A stretch of DNA of 64,000 nt from Orbaceae bacterium lpD02 (GCA_036251875.1 CP133960.1:2772258-2836257); one strand, 5' to 3'. Counted from the stretch's first letter, positions 1-10,312 are shown. Numbers and translations: made by a program. Notes: generated by a model from the letters alone, not told the origin.

Positions 1-1925
1 GATTCACCAAATGATGTCATGCCAATAACTTTGCCATTTAGGCCAGTATATTTATACCAATAATCAGCAATACCTGCTTCAATAGCAATTCGCTTGTTCA
101 CTGCTGATGGTAAAACTGACTCTTTATAAGCTGCATCTTGTTTGTCGAACACATCAGTTGATGGCATTGATACCACGCGAACTTTTTTACCATCTTTAGT
201 CAACTGTTCATAAGCTTCAACGGCGAGCTCTACTTCAGAGCCGGTAGCAATAAAGATCAGCTCTGGTGTTCCCGCGCAATCTTTAAGAACGTAACCGCCA
301 CGATAAACATGAGTAAGCTGCTGTGCTGTACGATCTTGCTGCTTAAGATTTTGTCTTGAGAAGATCAACGCCGTTGGTCCATCCTTGCGTTCAATCGCAT
401 ATTGCCATGCAATTGCTGATTCAACTTGGTCACATGGCCGCCATGTGCTCATATTTGGTGTTAAACGTAAGCTGGCAATTTGTTCTACCGGTTGGTGTGT
501 TGGCCCGTCTTCACCTAGACCAATTGAATCATGAGTATAGACAAAAATATTACGAATTTTCATTAACGCCGCCATACGGACAGCATTACGTGCATACTCC
601 ATAAACATTAAAAATGTTGCACCGTAAGGGATAAATCCGCTATGCAGCGTGATACCATTCATAATTGCTGACATACCAAACTCACGCACACCATAGTGAA
701 TGTAGTTACCATTTGGGTTAGCTAAAATTTCTTTAGAGCCTGACCAAATTGTTAAGTTACTCGGCGCAAGATCCGCGCTGCCACCTAGAAATTCCGGTAA
801 GATTTTCCCAAATTCTTCAATGGCATTTTGTGATGCTTTACGCGTCGCAATTGTGGCTGGGTTTGCTTGTAGCTTTTCAACAAAAGCTTGCGCATCTTGA
901 TGCCAATTTTTAGGTAATTCGTTACTGGTACGGCGCTTAAATTCCGTTGCTAGCTCAGGGTAAGCTTTTTCATAAGCGGCAAATCGGTTATTCCAATCAG
1001 CCTCAGCGTGCCGGCCTTTTACTTTTGCATCCCAAGCTTCATAGTATTGTGTTGGAATTTCAAACGGAGCATAATGCCAACCAAGTTGTTTACGAGTTGC
1101 TTCGATTTCAGCGTCACCCAATGGTGCACCATGGCAATCGTGACTACCTGCTTTATTTGGCGAGCCAAAGCCAATAATCGTTTTACACATTAATAGTGAA
1201 GGTTTATCTGTAACGGCTTGAGCCTGCTCAATCGCTATTTTCACTGCATTTGTATCGTGACCATCAATACCGCTAATAACATGCCAACCATAAGCTTCAA
1301 AACGTTTAGCTGTGTTATCAGTAAACCACCCTTCAACATGGCCATCAATCGAAATACCATTATCATCATAAAGCGCAATTAGCTTTCCGAGTTTTAGTGT
1401 CCCTGCTAGTGAGCAGGCTTCATGAGAAATACCTTCCATTAAGCAACCATCGCCTAAGAAAGTATAGGTATAATGGTCGACAATATCATGACCCGGTTTA
1501 TTGAACTGCGCCGCTAATGTTTTTTCAGCAATAGCCATACCAACTGCATTAGCGATACCTTGCCCAAGCGGTCCAGTTGTTGTTTCAATGCCTGGTGCAT
1601 AACCATATTCAGGGTGACCGGGTGTTTTTGAATGTAGTTGACGGAAGTTTTTTAAATCTTCAATCGATAGCGCATAGCCTGTTAAGTGTAATAGGCTATA
1701 GATCAACATTGAACCGTGTCCATTAGATAGTACAAAGCGATCGCGATCGACCCAGTGTGGATTGACAGGATTGTGCTTTAAAAATCCTCGCCATAATGTT
1801 TCTGCTATATCAGCCATTCCCATGGGTGCCCCTGGGTGGCCTGATTTTGCTTTTTGTACTCCATCCATACTCAAGGCGCGAATAGCATTTGCTAACTCAC
1901 GATGAGATAATGTGGTTGCATTCAT
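1..1925 (-). CDS. tkt: Transketolase, 3' end missing at window edge
   Basis: Transketolase moves two-carbon ketol units between sugar phosphates in the non-oxidative pentose phosphate pathway, using thiamine diphosphate and a divalent metal in the cytosol. I translated it by hand from the ATG at 1925; about 641 codons are visible and the last two dozen or so lie beyond base 1. The sequence shows SGHPGAPMG (residues 28-36), the conserved SNGHGS around 68-72, the ThDP motif GDG (158-160) ending in N189, and the phosphate-binding TPGHPE near 101. The family is about 665 residues long, so the protein looks intact apart from the edge. It lies 84 bp downstream of tal on the same strand and is probably co-transcribed. 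tktA and tktB paralogs cannot be told apart here. Confidence 0.97.
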   Translation of the reverse strand, partial: MNATTLSHRELANAIRALSMDGVQKAKSGHPGAPMGMADIAETLWRGFLKHNPVNPHWVDRDRFVLSNGHGSMLIYSLLHLTGYALSIEDLKNFRQLHSKTPGHPEYGYAPGIETTTGPLGQGIANAVGMAIAEKTLAAQFNKPGHDIVDHYTYTFLGDGCLMEGISHEACSLAGTLKLGKLIALYDDNGISIDGHVEGWFTDNTAKRFEAYGWHVISGIDGHDTNAVKIAIEQAQAVTDKPSLLMCKTIIGFGSPNKAGSHDCHGAPLGDAEIEATRKQLGWHYAPFEIPTQYYEAWDAKVKGRHAEADWNNRFAAYEKAYPELATEFKRRTSNELPKNWHQDAQAFVEKLQANPATIATRKASQNAIEEFGKILPEFLGGSADLAPSNLTIWSGSKEILANPNGNYIHYGVREFGMSAIMNGITLHSGFIPYGATFLMFMEYARNAVRMAALMKIRNIFVYTHDSIGLGEDGPTHQPVEQIASLRLTPNMSTWRPCDQVESAIAWQYAIERKDGPTALIFSRQNLKQQDRTAQQLTHVYRGGYVLKDCAGTPELIFIATGSEVELAVEAYEQLTKDGKKVRVVSMPSTDVFDKQDAAYKESVLPSAVNKRIAIEAGIADYWYKYTGLNGKVIGMTSFGE

Positions 1926-1968
1926 GTTGTCTTATCCCCAATAAAATTAAATTTATAAATTAGTCAAT

Positions 1969-1990
1969 GCTACTCGCAAAGAGGAGTAGC
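1969..1990. other. Hairpin in the tal-tkt spacer
   Basis: A perfect 7-bp inverted repeat (GCTACTC / GAGTAGC, 8-nt loop) sits in the short gap between tal and tkt. No T-run follows on either strand, so it is not a typical terminator. An mRNA processing or stability element is possible but is inference only. Confidence 0.35.
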
Positions 1991-2009
1991 TTAATTAAAT
2001 TTCAGATAG

Positions 2010-2960
2010 TTATAATAGTTTTACTAACATATCTTCAAGTTTGCCTTGATCAACCGCAAATGCTCTAATTCCTTCTGCCAGTTTTTCAATTGCCATCGCA
2101 TCTGCATTGTGTTGCCATCTAAATTCAGCTTCAGTCATCAAGGTTGGGCGACTAACTTTAGGTTGATTTGGCTCGAGTTTACGGGCTACTGCCGCAGTTG
2201 AATTTTGCATTTCAGCCAATAAGTTAGGTGAAATAGTTAAGCGATCACAGCCCGCCAAAGCAAGAATTTGCTCAACTTTACGGAAGCTGGCACCCATAAC
2301 GATAGTTTTGTAATCATGTTGTTTGTAATAATTATAGATATTACGTACCGAAACAACGCCTGGATCTTCATCCGCAATATAGTTTTGCATTGGTTGCTTA
2401 GCCTGATACCAGTCGTAAATTCTACCAACAAAAGGTGAAATCAGAAATACATTAACTTCAGCACAGGCGCGTGCTTGAGCAAAAGAAAATAGTAATGTTA
2501 AGTTACAGTTGATACCTTCTTTTTCTAGCACTTCTGCTGCTTTAATCCCTTCCCACGTTGAGGCGATTTTTATTAAAATTCGTGACTTATCAATACCTTT
2601 TTCTTTATATAGCGCAATAATTTTACGCGCCTTATCGATGCAGCCTTGTTTATCAAACGATAGACGAGCATCGACTTCAGTTGAAATACGACCTGGCACA
2701 TATTTTAAAATTTCAGCGCCAATATTAACCGCCACTTGATCGCTCGCATTTGTCAACTGTTCTTCTTTTGAACCGCCCAGTTTTTTGGCGGTTTCAATTG
2801 CCGAATCAATTAAATGTTTATATTGTGGCAGCTGTGCGGCTTTTAATACTAACGATGGATTAGTTGTTGCATCTTCTGGCGAGAATTGTTTGATCGAATC
2901 GATATCACCTGTATCGGCAACAACAACGGTATACTTCTTAAACTCATCTAATTGACTCAT
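2010..2960 (-). CDS. tal: Transaldolase
   Basis: Transaldolase transfers a dihydroxyacetone unit between sedoheptulose-7-phosphate and glyceraldehyde-3-phosphate in the cytosolic pentose phosphate pathway. The 316-residue product matches the usual length of the TalA/TalB class. The Schiff-base lysine is K131 in LIKIASTW, with the catalytic aspartate in VADTGD (D16-D19 region) and the TTNPS motif at 32-36. The start ATG at 2960 is preceded by a GAGG-like ribosome site. It lies between the SorC-type regulator upstream and tkt downstream, all on the minus strand, with a 424-bp leader that probably holds its own promoter. I cannot say whether it is the talA or talB ortholog. Confidence 0.97.
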   Translation of the reverse strand: MSQLDEFKKYTVVVADTGDIDSIKQFSPEDATTNPSLVLKAAQLPQYKHLIDSAIETAKKLGGSKEEQLTNASDQVAVNIGAEILKYVPGRISTEVDARLSFDKQGCIDKARKIIALYKEKGIDKSRILIKIASTWEGIKAAEVLEKEGINCNLTLLFSFAQARACAEVNVFLISPFVGRIYDWYQAKQPMQNYIADEDPGVVSVRNIYNYYKQHDYKTIVMGASFRKVEQILALAGCDRLTISPNLLAEMQNSTAAVARKLEPNQPKVSRPTLMTEAEFRWQHNADAMAIEKLAEGIRAFAVDQGKLEDMLVKLL

Positions 2961-3384
2961 GGATATAACCTCAAAAAGAAAATATGTTTGCTAAATAATA
3001 AACGCAATTATTATTGTCGTAGAACTATTGTGCTAATAACATAATGACTCCACTCGATCACGTTTTAGCCGTGATAGCTGATAATAATTGGTTCTCTCTA
3101 CTTCCGTTACTAGGTATTAAATTCAATGCTCAGACTATTAAATATTTTCGTAAACAGTCTTATGATCCAAAATAGAACATGTTCTGATTTGTTCAAAAGT
3201 TCACTGCTATAACTTTTGTTAGTATATAATATAAAGATAAAATGGTACGTGATCAAGATCGTAATTTAATATTTTACGAGTAAATTTTTATTAAATCTTA
3301 GCTACTCATTGAAATAATAATAAGTTAAGTATAACAAAATAAGTTATTGGCTATCATCACTTGTTTGTGCTTATTAGCTCAAAG
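2961..3384. promoter_or_regulatory. Upstream region of tal with a 12-bp palindrome
   Basis: This 424-bp non-coding stretch separates tal from the regulator gene. At 3174-3185 lies a perfect 12-bp palindrome, AGAACATGTTCT, followed within 20 bases by two further GTTCA half-site-like words. Such a site is a reasonable candidate operator for the neighbouring SorC-family protein, but nothing in the sequence proves this. I see no ORF or RNA gene in it. Confidence 0.4.
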
Positions 3385-4353
3385 TTATTTATGCTGTTGC
3401 AAATTTAAAACTGTACGGGCATTTGAGGCACTGGTTGCAATAATATCAATCACGCCAGACCTTAAGGCTCCTAAAATTGCCATGGCTTTCGTGTTTTCAG
3501 AAGCAATAGCGATGACACAAGGAATATTTTTTAGCTCTTCAATACTCAACCCTATAACCCGATCATTCATGACCGTATCAACTGGTCTACCTTGAATATC
3601 AAAAAAACCGTAACCGGCAATTTCGCCTATTGCGCCTTGTTTGATACTTGCATTGATTATTTCTTGCGGTGTAAACCAGCCTAATTGCACCATATAGCTA
3701 TTATCGTTCATATCACCCAGACCAACTAATGCGATATCTGCTTTTCTGGCTCTTTCTAAGGTTTCTTTGATTACTCTATTTTGCAAGAATGCTTTTTTTA
3801 GTTCTTTATTTTCGACGTAAGCAGGGGCATAAAGTGTTTCACTGGTGGCATTAAATTTTCGAGCAAGGTTACGGCTAATATGATCTGCATCGATAAATTC
3901 GCCATCTCTTAGCGTTCCACCAATGCCGCAGATGAATTTACACTGTTTTTCTGGGAAAACCCCAATATGGCTGGCAATCGCCGCGACATTCCTACCTTGA
4001 CCCACCGCGATTGCCATACCGTTTTTAAGCACGCTTGATAGATAATTAGTCACCAGTGAGGCCACTTGCCTACGTTGCTCTTCTTCGTCTTGATGATCAA
4101 TGGCAATCAGCGCTCTTTTGATGCCAAAAGCACTCACAAATTGTTGTTCTATTTTCGAGCTAAAAATCGGATGATATTTAACATTAATTTCAACAATGCC
4201 TTCAGTGCGAGCTTTTTTTAATAAACGGCCAACTTTTATCCGCGAGATCCCAAAGCGTTTGGCAATCTCTTCTTGAGTTTGTTCATGTTCATAATAAGCA
4301 ACAGCAATCTCGGTTAACAGTTCATTCTCTTGGTCTCGATCAAATATGTCCAT
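3385..4353 (-). CDS. SorC-family sugar-binding transcriptional regulator
   Basis: Transcription factor of the SorC/DeoR-like sugar-binding class: an N-terminal helix-turn-helix (about residues 25-45, with QEEIAKRFGISRIKVGRLL) and a long C-terminal effector domain of the type that binds phosphorylated sugars. The first possible codon, at 4374, is a TTG; I prefer the ATG at 4353, which has an AAGG ribosome site 8 bases before it, giving 322 residues. It sits between zwf-pgl and tal-tkt on the same strand, so regulation of pentose phosphate genes is the simplest guess. The ligand might be a pentose phosphate or gluconate derivative, but neither ligand nor operator is established. Confidence 0.85.
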   Translation of the reverse strand: MDIFDRDQENELLTEIAVAYYEHEQTQEEIAKRFGISRIKVGRLLKKARTEGIVEINVKYHPIFSSKIEQQFVSAFGIKRALIAIDHQDEEEQRRQVASLVTNYLSSVLKNGMAIAVGQGRNVAAIASHIGVFPEKQCKFICGIGGTLRDGEFIDADHISRNLARKFNATSETLYAPAYVENKELKKAFLQNRVIKETLERARKADIALVGLGDMNDNSYMVQLGWFTPQEIINASIKQGAIGEIAGYGFFDIQGRPVDTVMNDRVIGLSIEELKNIPCVIAIASENTKAMAILGALRSGVIDIIATSASNARTVLNLQQHK

Positions 4354-4446
4354 AATTTGGGCCTTAATAATCAATTATCTTGATTTGCATGAAAAGTCTA
4401 TTACAGTATTTTTATCTGTTCGCTGTCAGCCATTAATGACTTATTC

Positions 4447-4479
4447 AAGAAATATCGGTTTTTATTACCGATATTTCTT
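4447..4479 (-). terminator. Hairpin after pgl
   Basis: A perfect 13-bp inverted repeat with a 7-nt loop lies 18 bp after the pgl stop codon and before the regulator gene. The 3' arm on the transcribed strand ends in UUUCUU, but no long U-run follows. It may be a terminator or an attenuating or stabilising structure that partly separates zwf-pgl from the downstream genes. Confidence 0.5.
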
Positions 4480-4496
4480 ACTTTAACAAGTCAAAA

Positions 4497-5192
4497 TTAG
4501 TTACACCAAAAGCCAATTACGTTTACTTTATCTTGCTGCAAAATAGTGCGAACAGGCATGGCAACAATATCATTGCCATCAAGAGCTGTCGCTAAAACAG
4601 TTTTCTTACTACTGCCAACTAAATGTAAATAAATATTTTGACTATTTAAAATAGCGGGTAAGGTTAAGGTGATTCGATCAAGAGGGGCGGTAAGCGGCGT
4701 CATTCCAATAACCACTTTATTTGAGTGCATATCTAAACCTGATGATAAATTTTCAGCGTAAGGAAATAGTGATGCAGTGTGGCCATCTTCTCCCATACCA
4801 AGAATAACCACGTCAAATGGCATCGGTATTTCGGTTAGTTTTTCTTGCGTTGCGAGCTCACCGGCAAAAGGAGTGACGGCATTATTTTTTAACCCGATAA
4901 AATTAGCCAGTTTTGCTTCATTTTGTAATAGGTATGTTAAGACCAATTTCTCATTGCTAGCATCATCAGTATTATCAACCCAACGATCATCGACTAACGT
5001 AATATATACTTTAGCCCATGGTAACGATTGCTTGCTTAATAGCTTAAATAATGGGATTGGTGTTTTTCCTCCTGACACGGCAATGGAAGCCACTCCACGT
5101 TTAGCGATTCCTTTATTTAATTCGATCACGATATGATCGACCATGTCTTGTGTTAACTGCTCTGAAGAGCTATATTCATTTAGTGTAAACAT
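4497..5192 (-). CDS. pgl: 6-phosphogluconolactonase (NagB/DevB type)
   Basis: Hydrolyses 6-phosphogluconolactone to 6-phosphogluconate, the second step of the oxidative pentose phosphate branch. The 231-residue protein has the glucosamine-6-phosphate-isomerase-like fold of the DevB class: VSGGKTPIPLF near residues 39-49, a LVDDRWVD-type motif near 86-93, and the GMGEDGHTASLFP signature near 132-144. This is the DevB type, not the beta-propeller type (YbhE) found in E. coli. The gene starts at an ATG 12 bp after the zwf stop, so the two are clearly one operon and would channel the unstable lactone. Confidence 0.95.
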   Translation of the reverse strand: MFTLNEYSSSEQLTQDMVDHIVIELNKGIAKRGVASIAVSGGKTPIPLFKLLSKQSLPWAKVYITLVDDRWVDNTDDASNEKLVLTYLLQNEAKLANFIGLKNNAVTPFAGELATQEKLTEIPMPFDVVILGMGEDGHTASLFPYAENLSSGLDMHSNKVVIGMTPLTAPLDRITLTLPAILNSQNIYLHLVGSSKKTVLATALDGNDIVAMPVRTILQQDKVNVIGFWCN

Positions 5193-5204
5193 AATATTAC
5201 CTTA

Positions 5205-6674
5205 TTAAAATTCATTCCACGAACGGCCATCTTTAGTAATTAGCGCAACAGAGGCAACAGGGCCCCACGTTCCCGCTTGATAGGGTTTTGGTGTTTCTTT
5301 GTCATCAGACCACGCTTTTAAGATTGAATCTACCCATTTCCATGCAGCTTCAACTTCATCGCGGTGGACAAATAATGCTTGGCGACCACGCATAACTTCA
5401 AGCAATAAACGCTCATAAGCATCTGCGATATGCTGGTGGAACGTTTCATTAAAACTTAAGTCTAACTTAGTTGTTTGTAATGTCGTGTTACTTTCAAGTC
5501 CAGGTACTTTATTTAAGATCTCGATGTCAACGCCTTCATCTGGTTGTAATCGGATCGTTAATTTATTTTGCGGTAACTGTGGATAAGAGTCGCTAAATAG
5601 ATTGAGTGGTTGGTTTTTAAAATAAATAACGACTTCTGAACATTTGCTGGGCAGACGTTTACCTGTTCTTAAATAGAACGGTACACCAGCCCAGCGCCAG
5701 TTATCAATATCGACTCGTATTGCGATGAATGTTTCAGTATTACTGGTTTGGTTGGCGCCATCCTCTTCTAAATAACCCGGTACATTAATGCCATTTACAA
5801 ATCCTGCGGTGTATTGGCCTCTAACGGCTTTTTCACGAATATTACTCTTATTGATTGGTCTGAGTGCTTTTAGTACCGTTATCTTTTCTTGTCGGATGCT
5901 ATCATCTTCCAAATTAGCGGGCGGTGACATGGCGATCATAGTTAAAATCTGTAATAAATGATTTTGTACCATATCACGCATTTGGCCTGCTTTATCAAAG
6001 TAACTCCAGCGACCCTCAATCCCAACTTGTTCGGCGACGGTAATTTGTACGTGATCAATCGAGTTGCGATCCCATAGCGATGAAAAAATTGAGTTGGCAA
6101 AGCGCAAGGCTAATAAGTTCAGGACCGTTTCTTTACCTAAATAGTGGTCAATTCGATATACTTGTGATTCGTCGAAATATTTAGCAACCGCATCGTTTAT
6201 ATCACGAGACGACTGTAAGTCTGTGCCTAGCGGTTTTTCCATTACAATACGATTTTGACTCTGATTTAATCCTGATTGGGCAAGACCCTGACAAATTGTA
6301 CCAAAGGTACCAGGATGCATAGCAAAGTAGAAAATAGCAGGTTTATTTGGGTGCAATTGATTTTTGAGGGTTTCAAAAGCAGGGATATCGTTTACATCAA
6401 GTTTATGAAAATCTAATCTAGCACAAAAACGTTGCCAGATTTCATCTTCGATAGGATCTGGCATAAAAGTAGCTAATGCATCTTTAGCTATTTCGGCATA
6501 AGCTTCTTTGTTCCAATCCGCGCGACCGACGCCTAATATTTTTGTCTCTTTAGGTAAGTGGCCATATTTTTCCAATTGATATAAAGAAGGAAGGAGTTTT
6601 CGCCTAGTCAAATCGCCTTTAGCGCCAAAAATTACCAGATCACATGCTGGTATATCCAAGTTCTCAAAAGACAT
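5205..6674 (-). CDS. zwf: Glucose-6-phosphate 1-dehydrogenase
   Basis: Oxidises glucose-6-phosphate to 6-phosphogluconolactone with reduction of NADP+, the entry step of the oxidative pentose phosphate pathway. The product is 489 residues from the ATG at 6674, which has a strong AGGAGA ribosome site; an in-frame ATG 8 codons upstream is less well placed. Visible motifs are the dinucleotide-binding GAKGDLT (17-23), EKPLG (146-150) and the active-site signature RIDHYLGK (174-181), and the length matches the enzyme family. It is the first gene of a minus-strand cluster zwf-pgl-regulator-tal-tkt. Confidence 0.97.
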   Translation of the reverse strand: MSFENLDIPACDLVIFGAKGDLTRRKLLPSLYQLEKYGHLPKETKILGVGRADWNKEAYAEIAKDALATFMPDPIEDEIWQRFCARLDFHKLDVNDIPAFETLKNQLHPNKPAIFYFAMHPGTFGTICQGLAQSGLNQSQNRIVMEKPLGTDLQSSRDINDAVAKYFDESQVYRIDHYLGKETVLNLLALRFANSIFSSLWDRNSIDHVQITVAEQVGIEGRWSYFDKAGQMRDMVQNHLLQILTMIAMSPPANLEDDSIRQEKITVLKALRPINKSNIREKAVRGQYTAGFVNGINVPGYLEEDGANQTSNTETFIAIRVDIDNWRWAGVPFYLRTGKRLPSKCSEVVIYFKNQPLNLFSDSYPQLPQNKLTIRLQPDEGVDIEILNKVPGLESNTTLQTTKLDLSFNETFHQHIADAYERLLLEVMRGRQALFVHRDEVEAAWKWVDSILKAWSDDKETPKPYQAGTWGPVASVALITKDGRSWNEF

Positions 6675-6862
6675 AACGTCTCTCCTAAATTTACTCATAA
6701 TAAGATTAATTGCTTTATATTATCATATCTATTCACGATTTATATATGTTGACGATTAGTTTAGCGGTCTTTAATCATAATTAGATTGATAGGTTGTTAT
6801 TCTTTGCGGTTTTCACACTTAATAAAACAGATAGCTACATCGACTAGCGAATTTAGAGTATT

Positions 6863-6883
6863 AAAAAGGCCGCTAATGCGACC
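6863..6883 (-). terminator. rplY terminator
   Basis: On the minus strand the sequence reads GGTCGC-ATTA-GCGGCC followed by TTTTT: a 6-bp GC-rich stem (one G-U pair), a 4-nt loop and a T-run, just after the rplY stop. This is a typical intrinsic terminator. The G-U pair means it works only on the minus-strand transcript. Confidence 0.75.
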
Positions 6884-6906
6884 TCATACCAATCATTATA
6901 TGGTTA

Positions 6907-7191
6907 CTATGCTCTAACAAAGTCCATATGTAATAATTTTGGTTTGAAAGGATGGCGTTGTACCGCTTGAATCTTAACTTTAACCACTTTACCATCTACT
7001 GAAATTTTTAAAACTTCAGAATAAAATTCAGGTTTAGCTTGCATGTTAAATACTTGGTTATGATCAAGTATGATTGATACAGGCGCTTTTTCACCACCAT
7101 AAATAATTGCTGGGAATTTTCCCACGTGACGCAGGCGGCGGCTCGCACTCTTTCCCTGCTCTTTTTTTGTTTCAGCATCTAATGTAAACAT
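6907..7191 (-). CDS. rplY: 50S ribosomal protein L25
   Basis: L25 binds 5S rRNA in the large ribosomal subunit. At 94 residues it is the short single-domain form, without the C-terminal CTC extension found in many other bacteria. The N-terminal [20 protein letters not shown] and the C-terminal [17 protein letters not shown] are characteristic. The ATG at 7191 has an AGAGA-like ribosome site. It is followed by its own intrinsic terminator and appears monocistronic. Confidence 0.96.
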   Translation of the reverse strand: MFTLDAETKKEQGKSASRRLRHVGKFPAIIYGGEKAPVSIILDHNQVFNMQAKPEFYSEVLKISVDGKVVKVKIQAVQRHPFKPKLLHMDFVRA

Positions 7192-7313
7192 AATGTCTCT
7201 CTTATTTAGTCATAAACCAATTACAGGCGACCCAGCAATTGGCAAAATTTGATTGCTTTATAAAGCGCGTGGATTATAGCTTTTTATTGTGGTTATCGCA
7301 ACTTAAATTAGTA

Positions 7314-7883
7314 TTAAGCACTAATAATCTCTGGTAATTGCACATCCCAGGGTTGATTAGGTATAGCGCTAATTTTTTGGCATGCAAAGGCAAGCCCAAT
7401 CGGATAGATATGGGTTTGCTTATGATTAGTGAGTAGTCGATCATAATAACCGCGCCCCATGCCGATACGATAATTTCGGTCATCAAATGCGACGAGGGGG
7501 GTAAAAATAATATCTAATTTCTGGTAAGGAATAATATCTCGAACATCAAGTTTAGGCTGTAATATGCCAAATTGATTAGGGACTAGCTCGGTTTGTTCAC
7601 TATAGCGAAGGAAGAGCAGGTAGTTAGCATTGAAAGGGTGAATAACAGGGATAAAAACCGATTTTTGCTGTTGCCAGCAATATTCAATAATTGGTTTAGT
7701 ATTCAACTCACCATCAAAAGAAAGAAAAATAGCAATATTATTAGCAATAGATACTTTTTGATGCAGTTTTATTTGTTGATAAACCGAATATTCCGCCTGA
7801 AGACGTTGTTGATATGGTAGTTCACGTCGAAGATCACGAACTTTTGAACGGATCTCTTTGATATCAGATAAAGATGCTTGCAT
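7314..7883 (-). CDS. ygfA: 5-formyltetrahydrofolate cyclo-ligase
   Basis: Converts 5-formyltetrahydrofolate to 5,10-methenyltetrahydrofolate using ATP. The signature GMGRGYYDR lies at residues 141-149 of a 189-residue protein, counted from the ATG at 7883; the longer reading frame would need a TTG and is not favoured. The gene lies directly downstream of the 6S RNA gene on the same strand, the arrangement seen in E. coli where ssrS and ygfA are co-transcribed. No strong ribosome site is visible, which fits readthrough expression. The enzyme also helps cells recover from persistence in E. coli. Confidence 0.93.
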   Translation of the reverse strand: MQASLSDIKEIRSKVRDLRRELPYQQRLQAEYSVYQQIKLHQKVSIANNIAIFLSFDGELNTKPIIEYCWQQQKSVFIPVIHPFNANYLLFLRYSEQTELVPNQFGILQPKLDVRDIIPYQKLDIIFTPLVAFDDRNYRIGMGRGYYDRLLTNHKQTHIYPIGLAFACQKISAIPNQPWDVQLPEIISA

Positions 7884-7907
7884 AATTTTTATCAAATTAA
7901 ATTATTT

Positions 7908-8089
7908 AAAGTCTCCGAGATGCCGTTGCAGGCTGTAACCCTTGAACCCGAAGTTCAAGGTGAGCACTATGTTTGATTTTTAGGTTTCCTTAACAAGAAG
8001 GCATACACACCAATCAATACTCATAGTAGCTCTGTTGTAAAGATTATCGGCTCAGGAGACTGACCTGCTGTCGAACATCCCAGAGATAA
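7908..8089 (-). ncRNA. ssrS: 6S RNA
   Basis: 6S RNA mimics an open promoter and sequesters sigma-70 RNA polymerase in stationary phase. On the minus strand the sequence begins with a CTCTGGGATGTTCG-like 5' end and contains CCTGAGCCGATA, TGAGCAC, a CCTTGAAC/GTTCAAGG hairpin and GGGTTACAGCCTGC, ending in CATCTCGGAGAC. These match the E. coli 6S RNA in order and spacing. The 5' and 3' segments pair to close the long terminal stem. The position between zapA and ygfA is the conserved gammaproteobacterial locus. The ends are estimated to within a few bases. Confidence 0.95.
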
Positions 8090-8148
8090 CTATAATAATA
8101 CAAAATTTAGCAGATGGGCAAAAATTTTTAACTATTTCTATAATAAAA

Positions 8149-8448
8149 TTATTGGTTGCTAAAATTTAACGCATTTTCTAATAATTGTTGCAATATTTTT
8201 AAGCGTTCATTGAATTCCGTATTGAACTGTTCATTTTTAAGTTTTTCTTTAGTCAGTTCATACGAAATATTAAGTGCAGCGGTAATAATCAGCTGATCAC
8301 TATTCATTAATTGTGTTTTACGCCGTAATTTATTAAGCCTATCATCAAGGTCCTGTGCCGCTAAATTTAAGGCATCAATTTCATTAATAGGGCAAGATAA
8401 TTTTAGTGTCCGGCCAAAAACATGAATATTAACAACTTGAGTATCCAT
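8149..8448 (-). CDS. zapA: Cell division protein ZapA
   Basis: ZapA binds and cross-links FtsZ protofilaments at the division ring. The protein is 99 residues from the ATG at 8448, which has an AGG ribosome site 6 bases upstream; the TTG two codons earlier is less likely. The N-terminal part (MDTQVVNIHVFGRTLKLSC, then LNLAAQDLDDRL) matches the ZapA head domain. The C-terminal part is a helical coiled coil. It is followed by the 6S RNA gene, as in other gammaproteobacteria. Confidence 0.93.
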   Translation of the reverse strand: MDTQVVNIHVFGRTLKLSCPINEIDALNLAAQDLDDRLNKLRRKTQLMNSDQLIITAALNISYELTKEKLKNEQFNTEFNERLKILQQLLENALNFSNQ

Positions 8449-8455
8449 AATCAAC

Positions 8456-10312
8456 CTATTGATTTATAAATAATTTTATTTTTTCTATTAGCTTGTCGGC
8501 CGTTAAGCCGAGGCTATCGCGTATTTCTGTTTGTGAGCCTTGCGGTATAAATTCATCAGGTAACCCCAAATTTAACACATTGCATTTAAGTTTTTTCGCT
8601 AGAATAAATTCATTCACAGCACTACCTGCGCCGCCTTGTATTGCATTTTCTTCTAAAGTAATTAGGGTTGAATGTGTTTGTGCGACTTGTAAAATTGCCG
8701 ACTCATCTAGTGGTTTTATAAATCGCATATCAAGTACAGTCGCCCCAAGTAGCTCAGCTGATTTTATTGCTTCGGGCAGCAATGAACCAAAATTAAGAAT
8801 AGCTATATCGTTGCCTTGGCAAACTTGCTTACTTTTCCCTATCTCTATTTTTTGCTTTGGTTGTTGTTCACTATTAATGGCATCCCCTCTTGGGTAGCGA
8901 ATAACCGCAGGGCCTGAATAACGGTATCCTATATCTAACATACTACGACATTCGCTTGCATCACTAGGTGCCATAATAATAAGGTTGGGAATACAACGTA
9001 GAAAGCTAATATCAAATGCACCTTGGTGAGTTGGTCCATCTGCTCCAACAATTCCTGCACGATCAACTGCAAATAATACTGATAAATTTTGAATCGCGAT
9101 ATCGTGAATCACTTGATCATAAGCACGTTGTAAAAAAGTAGAATAAATAGCGACAACAGGTTTTTTGCCGCTAATTGCAAGTCCAGCGGCAAAAGTTACT
9201 GCATGCTGCTCTGCAATCGCAACATCAAAAAATTGGCGAGGATAACGTTCAGCAAATTTTTTCATACCAGAGCCTTCTCCCATGGCCGCGGTAATGGCAA
9301 CTAAGTCTTTATCTTGCTCGGCTGTTTCGCACAACCAGTCACCAAATATTTGCGAGTAAGTAGGGAACGGGTTTGTTTTTTCATCAATCGTCCCTTCAGA
9401 TGGGTTAAATTTAGGTACGCCATGCCAAAGAATCGGGTTCTTTTCAGCAGGTGCATATCCTTTACCTTTTTGGGTAATAACATGCAATAACTGTGGGCCT
9501 TTTAATTGCCTAACTTTACTTAATGTAGTAACTAAACTCTCTAAGTCATGACCATCGATCGGCCCTATATAGTTAAAACCGAGCTCTTCAAATAATATTG
9601 CGGGTGCGACTAAACCTTTTAGATGTTCCTCTGTTTTTTTTAAAAAATCTTTAACGGGAGGAATATTTGAAAAAACCTTTTTACTGCTTTCGCGCAATGA
9701 TGCATAAGTTCGGCTTGATAAGATTTTTGCTAAATGTTGGTTAAGCCCACCGATATTTTTTGAAATTGACATATCATTATCATTGACAATAACTAACATG
9801 TCCGGTTTTAAATGGCCAGCATGATTCATTGCTTCAAATGCCATACCTGCCGTTAATGCTCCATCGCCAATAACGCAAGCAACTTTGCGACCAGTTGTTT
9901 TTTGTTGCTCAGCAACCGCAATTCCTAATGCTGCACTGATTGACGTCGAAGAGTGACCAGTGCTTAGCACATCATATTCACTTTCTTCGCGCCATGGAAA
10001 AGGGTGTAGGCCTTCTTTTTGCCGGATAGTCAACATTCTATCACGCCTACCTGTCAATATTTTGTGCGGATAAGCCTGATGCCCGACATCCCAAATTAAC
10101 TGATCAAATGGGGTATTATATACATAGTGTAATGCAACCGTTAGTTCAATAACTCCCAAGCCTGAAGCTAGATGGCCGCTTGAACGGCTAACACTGTTCA
10201 ATAAAAAACGTCGCAATTCATCAGTAATTTGCAACAATTGGTTAGCGCTATAGTGCCTTAAGTCTTTAGGTGAATTAACTTGTTTTAGTAATGGGTAGTT
10301 ATCAAGGTTCAT
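8456..10312 (-). CDS. dxs: 1-deoxy-D-xylulose-5-phosphate synthase
   Basis: Condenses pyruvate and glyceraldehyde-3-phosphate to 1-deoxy-D-xylulose-5-phosphate, the committed step of the MEP isoprenoid pathway and a source for thiamine and pyridoxal. The product is 618 residues, against 620 in E. coli. [16 protein letters not shown] near residue 75 carries the catalytic histidine. [18 protein letters not shown] near 150 binds thiamine diphosphate, and [11 protein letters not shown] near 370 carries the catalytic glutamate. It is the last gene of xseB-ispA-dxs, 36 bp after ispA. Confidence 0.97.
   Translation of the reverse strand: MNLDNYPLLKQVNSPKDLRHYSANQLLQITDELRRFLLNSVSRSSGHLASGLGVIELTVALHYVYNTPFDQLIWDVGHQAYPHKILTGRRDRMLTIRQKEGLHPFPWREESEYDVLSTGHSSTSISAALGIAVAEQQKTTGRKVACVIGDGALTAGMAFEAMNHAGHLKPDMLVIVNDNDMSISKNIGGLNQHLAKILSSRTYASLRESSKKVFSNIPPVKDFLKKTEEHLKGLVAPAILFEELGFNYIGPIDGHDLESLVTTLSKVRQLKGPQLLHVITQKGKGYAPAEKNPILWHGVPKFNPSEGTIDEKTNPFPTYSQIFGDWLCETAEQDKDLVAITAAMGEGSGMKKFAERYPRQFFDVAIAEQHAVTFAAGLAISGKKPVVAIYSTFLQRAYDQVIHDIAIQNLSVLFAVDRAGIVGADGPTHQGAFDISFLRCIPNLIIMAPSDASECRSMLDIGYRYSGPAVIRYPRGDAINSEQQPKQKIEIGKSKQVCQGNDIAILNFGSLLPEAIKSAELLGATVLDMRFIKPLDESAILQVAQTHSTLITLEENAIQGGAGSAVNEFILAKKLKCNVLNLGLPDEFIPQGSQTEIRDSLGLTADKLIEKIKLFINQ

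Noticed and set aside
356-1193. Several plus-strand open frames of 60-80 codons
   Set aside because: They lie inside the tkt coding region on the opposite strand; tkt itself is continuous and clearly conserved.
1969-1990. Terminator between tal and tkt
   Set aside because: The hairpin has no T-run on either strand, so it is listed only as a structure.
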